A stretch of DNA of 64,000 bases from DAIDKA01 sp036521075 (GCA_036521075.1 DATDIL010000135.1:62001-126000); one strand, 5' to 3'. Positions 1 through 9,128 are shown, counted from the stretch's first letter. The notes: generated by a model from the sequence alone, not told the origin. Numbers and translations: made by a program.

Positions 1-687
1 CCGCTGATCGAGGACCTGAACCTGTTGGCGGAACCGGGCCATACGATCGCCATTGTCGGGCCGACCGGGGCGGGCAAGACGACGCTGGTCAATCTGATGA
101 TGCGATTTTACGAAGTCGATGCCGGGCGCATCACGCTCGATGGCGTCGATATCGCACGAATGACCCGACGCCACCTGCGTTCCCAGATGAGCATGGTTCT
201 GCAGGATACGTGGCTCTTTGCCGGCACCATCCGCGACAACATCGCCTACAGCCGGCCGGGAGCCACCGAGGAGGAAATTGTCGCCGCCGCGCGCGCCGCT
301 TATGTGGACCGACTGGTGCACGCGCTGCCGAAGGGCTATGACACGATGCTCGACGGAGAAGGCGGCACCCTCAGCACGGGCGAGCTGCAACTGATTTCCA
401 TCGCCCGCGCGTTCCTGGCGCGCCCCTGCGTGATCATCCTGGATGAGGCCACCAGCTCGGTAGATACCCGCACGGAGGTGCTGGTGCAGAAGGCCATGCG
501 CGCACTGCGCGCCAATTGCACGAGCTTCGTCATCGCACATCGCCTCTCGACCATTCGTGACGCAGACCGAATCCTGGTGATGAACGCGGGTCGCATCGTG
601 GAACAGGGCACACACTCTCAGCTGCTCGCATCCGGCGGCGCGTACCACGCGCTCTACCAGGCGCAGTTCGCGGATGTCAATGCCTGA
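1..687 (+). CDS. ABC exporter, C-terminal ATP-binding domain (5' truncated by window edge)
   Basis: The reading frame is open from base 1, so the gene begins upstream and only about 228 C-terminal residues are present. They form a complete nucleotide-binding domain: Walker A (GPTGAGKTT, near nt 58-84), Q-loop (MVLQDTWLF), an ABC signature reading LSTGE rather than LSGGQ, Walker B (VIILDEATSSVD) and an H-loop (IAHRLSTIRDAD). The layout matches the C-terminal half of a one-chain TM-NBD exporter of the MsbA/heterodimeric exporter type. The missing part should be the membrane domain. The changed signature motif suggests it may be the degenerate half of a heterodimer, which is an inference. Substrate unknown. 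Confidence 0.9.
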   Translation, partial: PLIEDLNLLAEPGHTIAIVGPTGAGKTTLVNLMMRFYEVDAGRITLDGVDIARMTRRHLRSQMSMVLQDTWLFAGTIRDNIAYSRPGATEEEIVAAARAAYVDRLVHALPKGYDTMLDGEGGTLSTGELQLISIARAFLARPCVIILDEATSSVDTRTEVLVQKAMRALRANCTSFVIAHRLSTIRDADRILVMNAGRIVEQGTHSQLLASGGAYHALYQAQFADVNA

Positions 688-728
688 AGGGTTGCGCTAA
701 AGGCAGCCACCCTTATATCCTGACAGAC

Positions 729-1286
729 ATGTACAAGCGCCCCGTCGGTACGATTTATCTGCTGAAGCGCGCGGAACTGGCCGTACGCAGCTGCATGGAT
801 GTGGCACTCGCCGAGTTTGATCTGACGCCTGCGCAGTTTCTCATGCTGTATCGATTGCGCGACCATGCCGAGCTGTCGGGGGCCGCGCTGGCACGTGACA
901 TCGGTGTGCGCCCGCAGTCGATCATAGGGTTGATCAGACCTCTGCAGAACAAGGGGATTCTGGAGCGCGAGCCGAGCCCGGCGCACCAGCGCGTACTGCA
1001 CATGCGCCTCACGAGCGCGGGCAAGAAGCTGTTGGCCGATGCGGTGCGAGTTGCGGGGCGCATCGAAGCTGAACTGCTCGCGGACCTGGATGACAAACAG
1101 GTGGCGGCACTACAGGAGGTGCTCGCTGCGTTGTGGAGGAGTGCCGAGGGCAACGCGCTGCACCCGGGCTCGATTCGCGCCAAGGCGCAGGAACTCATGC
1201 GTGCGCATATGGCGGTCTCGCATCGCCGTGGGCCACGCGCCGCGCCGCAGCGGACGCGAACTGCGGCGGTTCGACCGCGCAGATGA
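729..1286 (+). CDS. MarR-family transcriptional regulator
   Basis: This 185-residue protein has the MarR layout: an N-terminal dimer helix, a winged helix over about residues 35-105 (FDLTPAQFLMLYRL, ALARDIGVRPQSIIGLIRPL, NKGILEREPSP) and the wing ending in LTSAGKKLL. MarR proteins are dimeric repressors released by small phenolic or lipophilic ligands. The C-terminal 30 residues are rich in Arg and Ala and look unstructured. The gene sits 42 bp after the ABC exporter and just before a catabolic oxygenase, so it is a plausible local regulator. A CCCTTATAT sequence lies at 710-718, directly before the start codon. Confidence 0.88.
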   Translation: MYKRPVGTIYLLKRAELAVRSCMDVALAEFDLTPAQFLMLYRLRDHAELSGAALARDIGVRPQSIIGLIRPLQNKGILEREPSPAHQRVLHMRLTSAGKKLLADAVRVAGRIEAELLADLDDKQVAALQEVLAALWRSAEGNALHPGSIRAKAQELMRAHMAVSHRRGPRAAPQRTRTAAVRPRR

Positions 1287-1298
1287 CGAAGACATTCG

Positions 1299-2123
1299 AT
1301 GCAGGCTCCAGAGGTATCTGCCGCCGTTAATTACCTGCAGCACATGCAGGAGCTGCCGGTGTTCTATTCCGAGCGCCAGCAGGATAACAACCTGAAGCTC
1401 GCAAGCCACGAGATCCGCGTGACCAACGCCCGGCGCCTGAGGCCGCAGCCCAGCTTGGAGCGCTCGGGCTTCATGCTGACGAGTCACCTCAGCGCCGTCC
1501 CGGACTTCACCGATGCGCAAGGCGTACGCCGTATCTACCGGGAGGAGATCGCCGAGCTGATTGGGGGAATAACCGGGGCGCCTCTGGTCGTTGCCACCGT
1601 CAGTGGCGTCGTTCGCTGGAGTGAGCGGCGCGGGGATACAAGTGGTTTTGTCAATTCGCGACCCGGCCGGTTCGTCCACGTGGACTACAGCCGCAAGTCG
1701 TTCGCTGAATTCGCTCGAAGGCAGGTGGCGGAGCGCGGGGACGCGGAACGCTGGCTGAATGGACGCTACGCCGCGTTCAATATATGGCGCGTCTTCTCCG
1801 CACCACCCCAGGACGTGCCCCTGGCCGTTTGCGACGCGAATTCGGTGCAGCCCGAGGATGTCGTCACCGGCATGGCTGTGATCGATGCGCCAAACGTGCC
1901 GGAATTGCGCTTCGAGTCTTCGCTATTTCATTTCAGCCCACGCCATCGCTGGTACTACTTCCCCGACATGACTGCCGGGGAGGCCTTGGTTTTCAAGGCG
2001 TTTGACTCGGATCCGGGTCGCATACAAGGCTGCCCGCACAGCGCTTTTGATGACCCCAGTTGTCCGCCCGGCGCGGCCCCGCGCGCAAGCATCGAGATCC
2101 GGGCGTTTGCGTTCTGGGGTTGA
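1299..2123 (+). CDS. CmcJ/AsaB/NvfI-type non-heme iron oxygenase-like protein
   Basis: This 274-residue protein resembles the CmcJ/AsaB/NvfI family, 2-oxoglutarate- or iron-dependent hydroxylases and desaturases best known from fungal and actinobacterial secondary metabolism. Family marks are RFVHVDYS (residues 124-131, with His127 and Asp129 as likely iron ligands), FNIWRVF near 160-166, PLAVCDANSV near 174-183, and a C-terminal PHSAF (His247, likely third ligand) followed by PRASIEIRAF. It starts 12 bp after the MarR gene, so the two are probably co-transcribed. It ends 3 bp before the convergent NTF2-like gene. The substrate cannot be read from sequence; a phenolic or similar xenobiotic is suggested only by context. 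Confidence 0.8.
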   Translation: MQAPEVSAAVNYLQHMQELPVFYSERQQDNNLKLASHEIRVTNARRLRPQPSLERSGFMLTSHLSAVPDFTDAQGVRRIYREEIAELIGGITGAPLVVATVSGVVRWSERRGDTSGFVNSRPGRFVHVDYSRKSFAEFARRQVAERGDAERWLNGRYAAFNIWRVFSAPPQDVPLAVCDANSVQPEDVVTGMAVIDAPNVPELRFESSLFHFSPRHRWYYFPDMTAGEALVFKAFDSDPGRIQGCPHSAFDDPSCPPGAAPRASIEIRAFAFWG

Positions 2124-2126
2124 GGC

Positions 2127-2930
2127 TCAGGAGTGCTTCACCATCTCGCCACCGCGACGCACCGAAATGCTGGCGATGAGGCCGTCGCGTAGGCGGTAGC
2201 TCACCAGCACGCGCCCCTCGAGGTACTCGCCCGCCTGCAGAGCGCCGACGACGAAGTCCGGTGCATCCTTGAGCGCCGTGAAGCGCGTGAGCGCATCGAG
2301 TTCGATACTCTCGACCGTCGCCGCGACGCTGTTCACCGTGAGGCTCTCGCGTATACGTTCGAACATCGGGCGGTAGAAGTCGATGATGCCCTGGCGTCCC
2401 AGTATGGCCGGCACCGATCCGAGCTCCAGCCGCACATCGTCGGTGTAGAAGCTGGGGAAACGCTCGAAATCGGCGCTGCTGAAAGCGGCCATGTAGGCAC
2501 GGAAGGCCGCAAGCTGGCTGGGATGCGGACCCAGACGCGGCAGCTGCGTGACGCCCTTGCCGGGCGGCCAGGTCATCGATTTAAGCTGCGCCACCCTGCC
2601 ATCGCGTATCCGATAGGTGACGAAGAACTTCACGGTCACCAGATCTCCCGGGCGCAGGTGGCCGAAGGGGAAGTCCGCGCGCTCCTTGCTGGCGTGAAAA
2701 TCCATATCGACCTCGGCGAACAGCAGGTCGTTACTTTGGAGCACGTTCTGCGGCCGCATGACTTCACGCACGCCATCGTGCGCCCAGTCGAGAAACCTCT
2801 TCAGCGCGGCCTTGCCGCGATACTCGCGCGCCCCGCCCGTGAATACCACATCATCGTGGAAGAATCGCGCGACCAGCGCCGCGTCATCGCCGGTATTGAA
2901 GAGCTGTTCGTACTCGTGGTAATCGATCAT
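2127..2930 (-). CDS. Two-domain NTF2-like (SnoaL-type) protein
   Basis: The 267-residue cytoplasmic protein has two NTF2-like cone-barrel domains (about 1-125 and 135-267). Each runs helix - YFxDDV strand - GRxxI/YRGKAAL - curved sheet ending in a YRxRDG turn (RIRDGRVAQL and RLRDGLIASI). Such folds act as small hydrolases, isomerases or dehydratases, or as ring-hydroxylating dioxygenase beta subunits. The start was set at 2930 because the ATG overlaps the TGA of the upstream carotenoid-oxygenase gene in ATGA, indicating translational coupling; a longer upstream frame would run inside that gene. It probably processes a product of the oxygenase, but the reaction is unknown. Confidence 0.85.
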   Translation of the reverse strand: MIDYHEYEQLFNTGDDAALVARFFHDDVVFTGGAREYRGKAALKRFLDWAHDGVREVMRPQNVLQSNDLLFAEVDMDFHASKERADFPFGHLRPGDLVTVKFFVTYRIRDGRVAQLKSMTWPPGKGVTQLPRLGPHPSQLAAFRAYMAAFSSADFERFPSFYTDDVRLELGSVPAILGRQGIIDFYRPMFERIRESLTVNSVAATVESIELDALTRFTALKDAPDFVVGALQAGEYLEGRVLVSYRLRDGLIASISVRRGGEMVKHS

Positions 2931-4366
2931 GAGTTCATAGGGAGCGGGAGAATCGCGCGTTTCACGCGCCGCGCCTGCGCCCAGGTTCCATGAAAGGCTG
3001 GCTTCAACCGCAGGGGCAGCCTGATGGTGGCGATGGGCCCCTTGGCAATGCGGGTCGCATCGAAGACGTTCAGGTTGGTGAGCATCGCCTGTGCGTCCGT
3101 GACGGCCTGCACGATCCAGCCGTCGCCCTCCGGCGCGTCGGGTGCGCGCGGAATGAAGCACGGCTCCATGGCGGGGCTGGTGGCCGCGGCCGCCCACGTC
3201 TGCGTAGAGCGCGCCTGAAGGTCGACATGCGCCAGCTGGTTACGTGTGCCGCTGAACCCCAGCAGCCAGCCATGTCGATAGGGCCCCATCTGATAGCGGT
3301 CGTCATTGCGTGGGAAGTCCCCGATGAAGTCCGATAAGACGGTGATCCGCTCGAAACCGGTGTCCTTCGAGTCCAGATTGACGGTCCAGCGGGTGAGTTT
3401 TACGGCCATTCCGGAAGGATCGAAGGGCTTGCCGAACTCGGGGAAGAACGGAAACAGATTGCCCGGCGACACACAAGCGTCCAGGTGTATGCGCGAGCCG
3501 TCCTCGAAGGCATTCATCACATGGCTGGTGAACTGGTTTGGCGCCGAGAACCAGCGAATCTGCTCACCGCGCCCGAAGCGCGGCAATACCCCCAGGTAGA
3601 CTTCGCGCCGCGGATCCCAGCCATAGTAGGCGAGGCCCTTTTTCAGCCCTTCCTCGCCGGCACCCATGATGGGCACGACCGGAAAGACGATGTGATTGCG
3701 GGTAATACCGCAGTCATGCTGCTCGGCGAAGTACGGCATTTCGAACCATGCCGAATGGATGACCCTGCCCGCGGGGCTGACCTCGAAGTACACGGCATCC
3801 CGGGTGAAATCGCCCTTGGCGCCAAAACCGAAACCCACGAGGTTCCCCGTCAGCGGATCGATCTTGCAGTGGGCCGAGCAGGTTGTGCCCGGAAGTGTGC
3901 CCTGGAAATCCCACTCGCCGAGGGTCTCCAGCGTTTCCGGGTCCAACGCCACCGGTGGGCTGTCTTCGCGCAGCGCGAGCAGTACGCCGTGGTGCTCCAG
4001 GACATTGGTATTGGCCAGGTTGCGGCTCACGCCCGCGACACTGGGATGGTCGGTCCATTTGTTGCGGTAGCGACCGAACAAAGCGCGCCCGGCGGCCCGC
4101 TCGGCCTTGAAACGCTCCGTGCGCACGTAGCGCGACTTCAGTGCCACCTGAGCGTCGCGAAAGCGGAACATCGAGACCATGCCATCGCCATTGAACGGCA
4201 CGTCGTTTTCGAAGAGCGGCGGAAACTGGTGATCGGCCGCGACGCGATAGAATGCGCCATCGATTTCGCGGGGCAGCTCTCCGAGTATTTCAAGGTCGCC
4301 CAGGTCCGCCTCCACGCGGCATGGAGCATTGATGCCCTGGAACATTGGTATGTCCGGAAATCTCAT
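2927..4366 (-). CDS. Carotenoid/lignostilbene cleavage oxygenase family protein
   Basis: At about 479 residues this is the usual length for the RPE65/CCD family, non-heme Fe(II) enzymes that split a C=C bond of carotenoids or stilbenes with O2. All four iron-binding histidines are visible: SAHCKIDP (His166), EQHDCGIT (His217), TSHVMNAFED (His282) and PAFHGTW (His459). FNGDGMVSMFRF near 58-70 is another family mark. The start ATG at 4366 was preferred over a far upstream codon, since the longer frame would cross the divergent CocE gene. The nearby alcohol dehydrogenase, CocE hydrolase and NTF2-like genes suggest lignin-derived stilbene or apocarotenoid substrates, which is inference. Confidence 0.9.
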   Translation of the reverse strand: MRFPDIPMFQGINAPCRVEADLGDLEILGELPREIDGAFYRVAADHQFPPLFENDVPFNGDGMVSMFRFRDAQVALKSRYVRTERFKAERAAGRALFGRYRNKWTDHPSVAGVSRNLANTNVLEHHGVLLALREDSPPVALDPETLETLGEWDFQGTLPGTTCSAHCKIDPLTGNLVGFGFGAKGDFTRDAVYFEVSPAGRVIHSAWFEMPYFAEQHDCGITRNHIVFPVVPIMGAGEEGLKKGLAYYGWDPRREVYLGVLPRFGRGEQIRWFSAPNQFTSHVMNAFEDGSRIHLDACVSPGNLFPFFPEFGKPFDPSGMAVKLTRWTVNLDSKDTGFERITVLSDFIGDFPRNDDRYQMGPYRHGWLLGFSGTRNQLAHVDLQARSTQTWAAAATSPAMEPCFIPRAPDAPEGDGWIVQAVTDAQAMLTNLNVFDATRIAKGPIATIRLPLRLKPAFHGTWAQARRVKRAILPLPMNS

Positions 4367-4396
4367 CGTAATGCATATATAAGGGGTCCTGTCTCC
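4367..4396. promoter_or_regulatory. 30-bp divergent start region with an ATATATAAGG element
   Basis: Only 30 bp separate the start codons of the divergent oxygenase and CocE genes. The gap carries GCATATATAAGGGG at 4373-4386, whose reverse strand reads CCCCTTATATATGC. This is the only AT-rich stretch and the likeliest site for a -10 box or operator, but there is no room for two normal leader regions. One of the two starts may therefore lie further inside its gene, or transcripts may be nearly leaderless. Confidence 0.35.
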
Positions 4397-6040
4397 ATGC
4401 GCAACTCCAGCTATACATACCGGTTCCGGGGCCCCTTGGCAGATCCGGCGCTGCGGGGCGGAGCGGCGCCGGTCTATCGGCGCACGACGGATCTCAACAT
4501 GATCATCGAGCGCGATGTGGCGGTGACGCTGCGCGACGGGACCAGGATGTATGTGGATGTGTGCCGGCCCGCGGATGAGGCGCCAGCGGCCCCGATCATC
4601 GGCTGGGGGCCGTACGGCAAGCATGGCCACACCCGCTACGCGACGGTGTTCCCCAATGCCGGCGTGAATCAGGATGCGCTGTCACCCTACACAGCGTTCG
4701 AGGCGCTCGATCCGAGCTGGTGGGTGCCCAAAGGCTACGCGATCATCAATCCGGATCCGCGCGGGACATGGCACTCGGAAGGCCGGGCGACTTACGTGTC
4801 GCCGCAGGAGACTCAAGACTTCTGCGATCTGATCGAATGGGCCGGCACACAGCCCTGGTCCAATGGCAAGGTCGGGCTGTCCGGAGTTTCCTATCTTGCG
4901 GTAGCCCAATGGTTCGTCGCCGCGGAGGCGCCGCCGCATCTGGCCGCGATCAATCCGTGGGAGGGCTGGTCCGACACCTATCGCGAACTCGTGCGCCATG
5001 GGGGCATACCGGAGACCTCGTTCTGGCCCTATCTGCCCCTGCGCTGGGGGAATTCGGTCACCGAGATCGAGGATCTGCTGGCCGAGGATGCCGAGCACCC
5101 GCTTCTGGATGCCTTCTGGGAGTCCAAGGCCGCGCAGCTTGAGAAGATCACCGTACCGGCCTTCGTGGTCGCCAGCTGGTCCGATCAGGGCCTGCACACG
5201 CGCGGGACGCTGGAAGGCTTCAGGCGCATGGCCTCGCCGCTGAAGTGGCTGGACGTGCATGGGCGCAAGAAGTGGGCCTACTACTACGACCCGCAGGCGG
5301 TGGCGCGGTTGCGCGCGTTCTTCGATCACTTCCTGCTGGGTAAGAGCTCGGAGGTACTGAGGTGGCCGCCGGTGCGCCTGGAGGTGCGCGAGCGCTTCCT
5401 CGTCGGCACCGTGCGTGCCGAACGCGAATGGCCCATCGCGCGCACCCGCTACCAGGCCTTGTACCTTGATCCCCACGGCGGCCGCCTCGGGCCTGCGGCA
5501 CCGCCTGCCGAAGGCGATGTGACGTACGACTCCGCCAACGGGCGTGCCATTTTCGATTTTCGCTTCGACACCGCGACCGACCTCATCGGTCACATGAAGC
5601 TGCACCTGTGGGCCGCCGCGCAAAGTGCGCAGGATATGGATCTGTTTGTCGCCATCCAGAAGCTCGACTGTACCGGCAAGCTCGTACCGTTCGCGTTTTG
5701 GGCACATTTCGATGATGGTCCGGTCGCGCTGGGTTGGCTGCGCGCATCCCACCGCGAGCTCGATGCGCAACGCTCGAGTCAGTGGATGCCGGTGCTGCGC
5801 CACGCACGCACGCTGCCACTGACAGTTGCCGAGCCGACCGCGATGGACGTCGAAATCTGGCCGTCGGGCACACATTTCAACGCTGGCGAGACCCTGCGGG
5901 TCGTGATTCAGGGTCGCGATATCTACAATTATCCCAAGCCGGTCATGGCCGACCGGCATGAAAATACCGTCAACTCCGGAGCGCACCGGATCTTCGGCGG
6001 CGGCCGGTTCGACTCGCACTTGCTCGTTCCCGTGCTGTGA
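4397..6040 (+). CDS. CocE/NonD family alpha/beta hydrolase
   Basis: A 547-residue X-Pro-dipeptidyl-peptidase-like hydrolase. The N-terminal alpha/beta hydrolase domain has RDGTRMYVDVCRPAD near 46-60, PDPRGTWHSEG near 119-129 and the nucleophile elbow LSGVSYLA (Ser165). Likely acid and base are Asp263 (SWSDQG) and His288 (DVHGRKKW). The C-terminal part (from about 330) is the jelly-roll domain typical of S15/CocE enzymes. Family members hydrolyse esters or amides, cocaine esterase being the type. The ATG at 4397 was chosen because the upstream extension overlaps the carotenoid oxygenase; an internal ATG at 4499 is an alternative. No signal peptide is visible, so it should act in the cytoplasm. 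Confidence 0.88.
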   Translation: MRNSSYTYRFRGPLADPALRGGAAPVYRRTTDLNMIIERDVAVTLRDGTRMYVDVCRPADEAPAAPIIGWGPYGKHGHTRYATVFPNAGVNQDALSPYTAFEALDPSWWVPKGYAIINPDPRGTWHSEGRATYVSPQETQDFCDLIEWAGTQPWSNGKVGLSGVSYLAVAQWFVAAEAPPHLAAINPWEGWSDTYRELVRHGGIPETSFWPYLPLRWGNSVTEIEDLLAEDAEHPLLDAFWESKAAQLEKITVPAFVVASWSDQGLHTRGTLEGFRRMASPLKWLDVHGRKKWAYYYDPQAVARLRAFFDHFLLGKSSEVLRWPPVRLEVRERFLVGTVRAEREWPIARTRYQALYLDPHGGRLGPAAPPAEGDVTYDSANGRAIFDFRFDTATDLIGHMKLHLWAAAQSAQDMDLFVAIQKLDCTGKLVPFAFWAHFDDGPVALGWLRASHRELDAQRSSQWMPVLRHARTLPLTVAEPTAMDVEIWPSGTHFNAGETLRVVIQGRDIYNYPKPVMADRHENTVNSGAHRIFGGGRFDSHLLVPVL

Positions 6041-6113
6041 ACGGACGGCGTCTTGATGGATCGGTTCGCGCCGCAGATACTAGCCTTAAGTATAAGAAGG
6101 GGGATAGGCCGAA

Positions 6114-7205
6114 GTGAAAATCCAGGCAGCCGTCTCGCGCGCTGGCACGGCACATCCGCAAATCGAGGAGCTGGACCTCGAGGAGCCGCGGGTCGAGGAG
6201 GTGCGCGTGCGTATCGTTGCCACGGGCATCTGCCACACCGATCTGAACTGCCATTCGGGGTATGGCGTTCCGGTTCCGAAACCCATCGTGCTCGGTCATG
6301 AGGGCGCTGGAATCGTCGAGGCGCTGGGTGCCGGAGTGCAGGGACTGATGGTCGGGGATCACGTCGTACTCAGCGGCGGATCGTGCGGCCTATGTCCGAG
6401 CTGTCGTGCCGCACGGCCCACCTATTGCCGCGATGCCATGAAGCTCAGCTTTGGCGGCATGCGTTCTGATGGCTCCTCGCCGCTCAGTCAGCACGGAGCA
6501 AGAATTGCGGGCGCCTTCTTTGCGCAATCCTCGTTTGCCTCGCATGTCGTGGTTCCGGAACGCAGTGCCGTAAGAGTTCCGACCGAGGTGCCGCTGCACC
6601 TGTTGGGTCCGCTGGGGTGCGGAATCATCACGGGGGCGGGCTCCGTACTGGAAGCGTTCCGATTGAGACCCGGCCAGTCGCTCGTCGTGTTCGGCGTGGG
6701 TAGTGTCGGGATGGCCGCCGTCATGGCCGCGAAAATCGCCGGCGCGTCGCGCATCGTGGCGGTGGATGTCTCAGCGCAGCGCCTGGCGCTGGCCGTGAGC
6801 CTGGGGGCCACGGACGGCGTGGTTTCAGATAACGCGACCTCGGGTGCCCTGCGCGCCATGGAGCCGTTCGGCTTCAACTTCAGCTTCAACACCACCAGCG
6901 CGCCTGCGGTCTATACCCTGGCCACCGAGTGCCTGGCCAACGAGGGCACCGCCGGCTTCGTGACCCGGCCCCAAGGCGATTGGTCGATCAATGTGGGGGC
7001 ACTGCTTGCCGGCGGCCGCAAGTTCCAGGGCATTCTCGGTGGCAGCGCCGCGCCCCAGCTCTATATTCCCCTGTTGATCGATTATTGGCGCCAGGGCCGC
7101 TTTCCATTCGACCGGCTCATTGCCGAGTATTCATTCGATCGTATCGGCGAAGCATGGACCGACTGCTCAGCCGGAGCGGTTCTCAAACCGGTGTTGAGGA
7201 TGTAG
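6114..7205 (+). CDS. Zinc-dependent (aryl-)alcohol dehydrogenase, NAD(P)-dependent
   Basis: The 363-residue protein is a medium-chain zinc alcohol dehydrogenase. Catalytic zinc ligands are Cys40 (GICHTD), His62 (GHEGAG) and Cys169 (LGCGIITG). The structural zinc is held by Cys91, Cys94, Cys97 and Cys105. The Rossmann motif VFGVGSVGM (193-200) binds the nucleotide. The overall layout is closest to benzyl/aryl-alcohol dehydrogenases. It starts with GTG after a GGGGGA ribosome-binding site at about 6099-6104. It lies downstream of the CocE gene in the same direction with a 73-bp gap. It plausibly interconverts aromatic alcohol and aldehyde in the same pathway. Confidence 0.92.
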   Translation: MKIQAAVSRAGTAHPQIEELDLEEPRVEEVRVRIVATGICHTDLNCHSGYGVPVPKPIVLGHEGAGIVEALGAGVQGLMVGDHVVLSGGSCGLCPSCRAARPTYCRDAMKLSFGGMRSDGSSPLSQHGARIAGAFFAQSSFASHVVVPERSAVRVPTEVPLHLLGPLGCGIITGAGSVLEAFRLRPGQSLVVFGVGSVGMAAVMAAKIAGASRIVAVDVSAQRLALAVSLGATDGVVSDNATSGALRAMEPFGFNFSFNTTSAPAVYTLATECLANEGTAGFVTRPQGDWSINVGALLAGGRKFQGILGGSAAPQLYIPLLIDYWRQGRFPFDRLIAEYSFDRIGEAWTDCSAGAVLKPVLRM

Positions 7206-7208
7206 AGG

Positions 7209-9041
7209 TCAGGGGATCAATTGGAACCCTTCCGACTCGACCTTGTCGTCAGCTGCAAGCAGGATGTGCCATTGCGTGTTGCCGTTTGCAAATTTGATGT
7301 CATAAGTATCGGAGCCGTCCGGGTTGACGCGCCGAAACGCGATACTCTGCAAGGTCCCGAACCCGACAAATAGCGGCTGCAGCTGTGGCAGTTGCTGACG
7401 CACCACGGCCGCAAGGCCCGCCGACATGTGTTCGTACTGCGGCCTGCCGTGCACCCATTCGTCGATATCCCGACGCAGCGCGGCCTGCGCTCCGGCCTGT
7501 TGGGTCTGATTTTTCACCCGTTCGGCGAGTTCATCGGCGACGCGTGCGGCTTCGGCGTCACTGATCCGTTTGCTGACTGAATCGCGGCCATTCTGATGGA
7601 TGGTCAACTGTGTTGCATTGCCCTGGTCATCGGTTGCAAACGTTTCGTGGGCATCCACATCGGCCAGGAACCAGTCCTTGTCGCTGGCCGCAAACATCTG
7701 CACTTTCAGCTGTCCCGGAATCTGCGAATAAAGCCGATCGCCCTCGTGCGTAACGGTCAGGACGAAATACCGTCCTACCCGGTAGTGCCCGACATATCCG
7801 GACAGAATGCGCGGGTCGACCCTTACGGCGACTTCCTCTTTGGGTTGGAAATCAGGCCAGTTGTATTCATGGGCGATGGTGCGCGTGATTTCGTTCGCCA
7901 GTTCCCCACCGTTGTCGGAATTCGTCATGACCGCCACGCCATCGCCGTCGTCGTATGCGACCAGATTGGCCTGAAATCCTTCGTCGGCCCCGCTATGGCC
8001 GAAATTAGGATGATCCGGCTTGCCGCCCAGTTGCAAGCCCAGTCCCCAGCCGCCGAGGCCGCCCGGTTTGAGCATCTCCCGCGTCATGGCCTGTGTCAGG
8101 ACGTGATTGCCCGTCCCCGATAACGATTGTTGAATCTCGATTGCATACCGTGCGAGGTCAGATGGCGTGGTCCACAGGCCCGCCGGTGCCATCTCCGGGT
8201 AGATATGCGGGCCGCCGAGAATGGCGACACCATTGCGATCATACGGAGTAGCGGCCTGCGTCGCGGTTTTCGCGGGAAGCGGTTGTTCGTAGGTACTATG
8301 TGTCATGCCAATGGGGGCGAGGACCGTATCGTGCAGCAGCTTGGGGAACGCTTCGCCCGTGACGTCATCGAGCAGGAGTTGCGCGACGACGTAGCCGCCG
8401 CCGGAATATCGCCAGTTGGTGCCGGGAACCGTGTCCACGCGGATGGGGGGAGAGTTTGCCGGAGGTTCGCCATTCAGGACCTGTAGGATTGTCGGAACGG
8501 ATGCATTGCTGGCATACCCGGGGAAACCGTGCACCGTCATGCCGGCGGTGTGAGTGAGCAATTCCCGCAGCGTCACCTTTTTCTGTTCGGTAAAGCGGTT
8601 CTCGGGAACCCGCCAGCTCTTGAGGTACTGGTTTACGTCGGCATCCAGATCGAGCTGGTTGGACTGCACCAACCGCAGCACCGCCATCGCCGTAACGGGT
8701 TTGCTGATGGAGCCCGCCTGAAAGAGCGTGTCAGGCGTTACCGGTGCGCCCCCGATCCGCGTCACGCCGAAGCCGCGCGCCCATTCGATCTTGCTGTTGT
8801 GAATGACCGCGATGCTGACGGCGGGCACATGCAGTGCTTCCATCCGCTGCGCCAACGTGGGTGGCCTGCTCGGCGCTGCCTTGACCAGCACCGGGCCAAG
8901 GACTGCAGCTTCCAGGTGCCGGATATGGGCCAACGCAGCCGCCGTATCGCTGGCGACTGCAGCCAATGGGGCGGCGGCGAAGAAAACAGGCAGCGCCAGC
9001 AGGATGCTTGCTGTGCGACGCGATGCGCGCAGGTGATTCAC
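7209..9041 (-). CDS. Secreted class C beta-lactamase-like serine hydrolase (S12 family)
   Basis: About 610 residues with an N-terminal signal peptide (SILLALPVFFAAAPLAAVAS, cleavage near 30). The penicillin-binding-like core has the SxxK motif SISK (Ser111, Lys114), YSG (Tyr212; the usual YxN has Gly in place of Asn) and an HSGADEG motif. After about residue 440 there is a C-terminal beta-rich extension as in many peptidase S12 proteins. Family members are DD-carboxypeptidases, esterases or D-aminopeptidases rather than necessarily resistance enzymes. The start is a GTG at 9041 preceded by AAGGCGGA and giving a clean signal peptide; an ATG at 9101 in frame is the alternative. Confidence 0.85.
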   Translation of the reverse strand: MNHLRASRRTASILLALPVFFAAAPLAAVASDTAAALAHIRHLEAAVLGPVLVKAAPSRPPTLAQRMEALHVPAVSIAVIHNSKIEWARGFGVTRIGGAPVTPDTLFQAGSISKPVTAMAVLRLVQSNQLDLDADVNQYLKSWRVPENRFTEQKKVTLRELLTHTAGMTVHGFPGYASNASVPTILQVLNGEPPANSPPIRVDTVPGTNWRYSGGGYVVAQLLLDDVTGEAFPKLLHDTVLAPIGMTHSTYEQPLPAKTATQAATPYDRNGVAILGGPHIYPEMAPAGLWTTPSDLARYAIEIQQSLSGTGNHVLTQAMTREMLKPGGLGGWGLGLQLGGKPDHPNFGHSGADEGFQANLVAYDDGDGVAVMTNSDNGGELANEITRTIAHEYNWPDFQPKEEVAVRVDPRILSGYVGHYRVGRYFVLTVTHEGDRLYSQIPGQLKVQMFAASDKDWFLADVDAHETFATDDQGNATQLTIHQNGRDSVSKRISDAEAARVADELAERVKNQTQQAGAQAALRRDIDEWVHGRPQYEHMSAGLAAVVRQQLPQLQPLFVGFGTLQSIAFRRVNPDGSDTYDIKFANGNTQWHILLAADDKVESEGFQLIP

Positions 9042-9128
9042 GGTAGTCCGCCTTCGATTCGCCGGAAGCAAGACACCTTTTATATATTTTCGCTCTGCCA
9101 TGCGACCGGGATCTGCGCGGCGTGCGCC

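Noticed and set aside
2931..3197. Extension of the NTF2-like frame upstream of 2930
   Set aside because: It runs inside the oxygenase gene in another frame and is Arg-rich with no fold; the ATGA overlap at 2927-2930 gives a better start.
3485..4396. Long N-terminal extension of the CocE frame (851 residues in total)
   Set aside because: The extension lies antisense to the carotenoid oxygenase and has no domain character; the CocE domain begins at the 4397 ATG.
4682..6019. 445-residue minus-strand open frame opposite CocE
   Set aside because: It is an antisense shadow in GC-rich DNA with no recognisable motif, while CocE is complete on the other strand.
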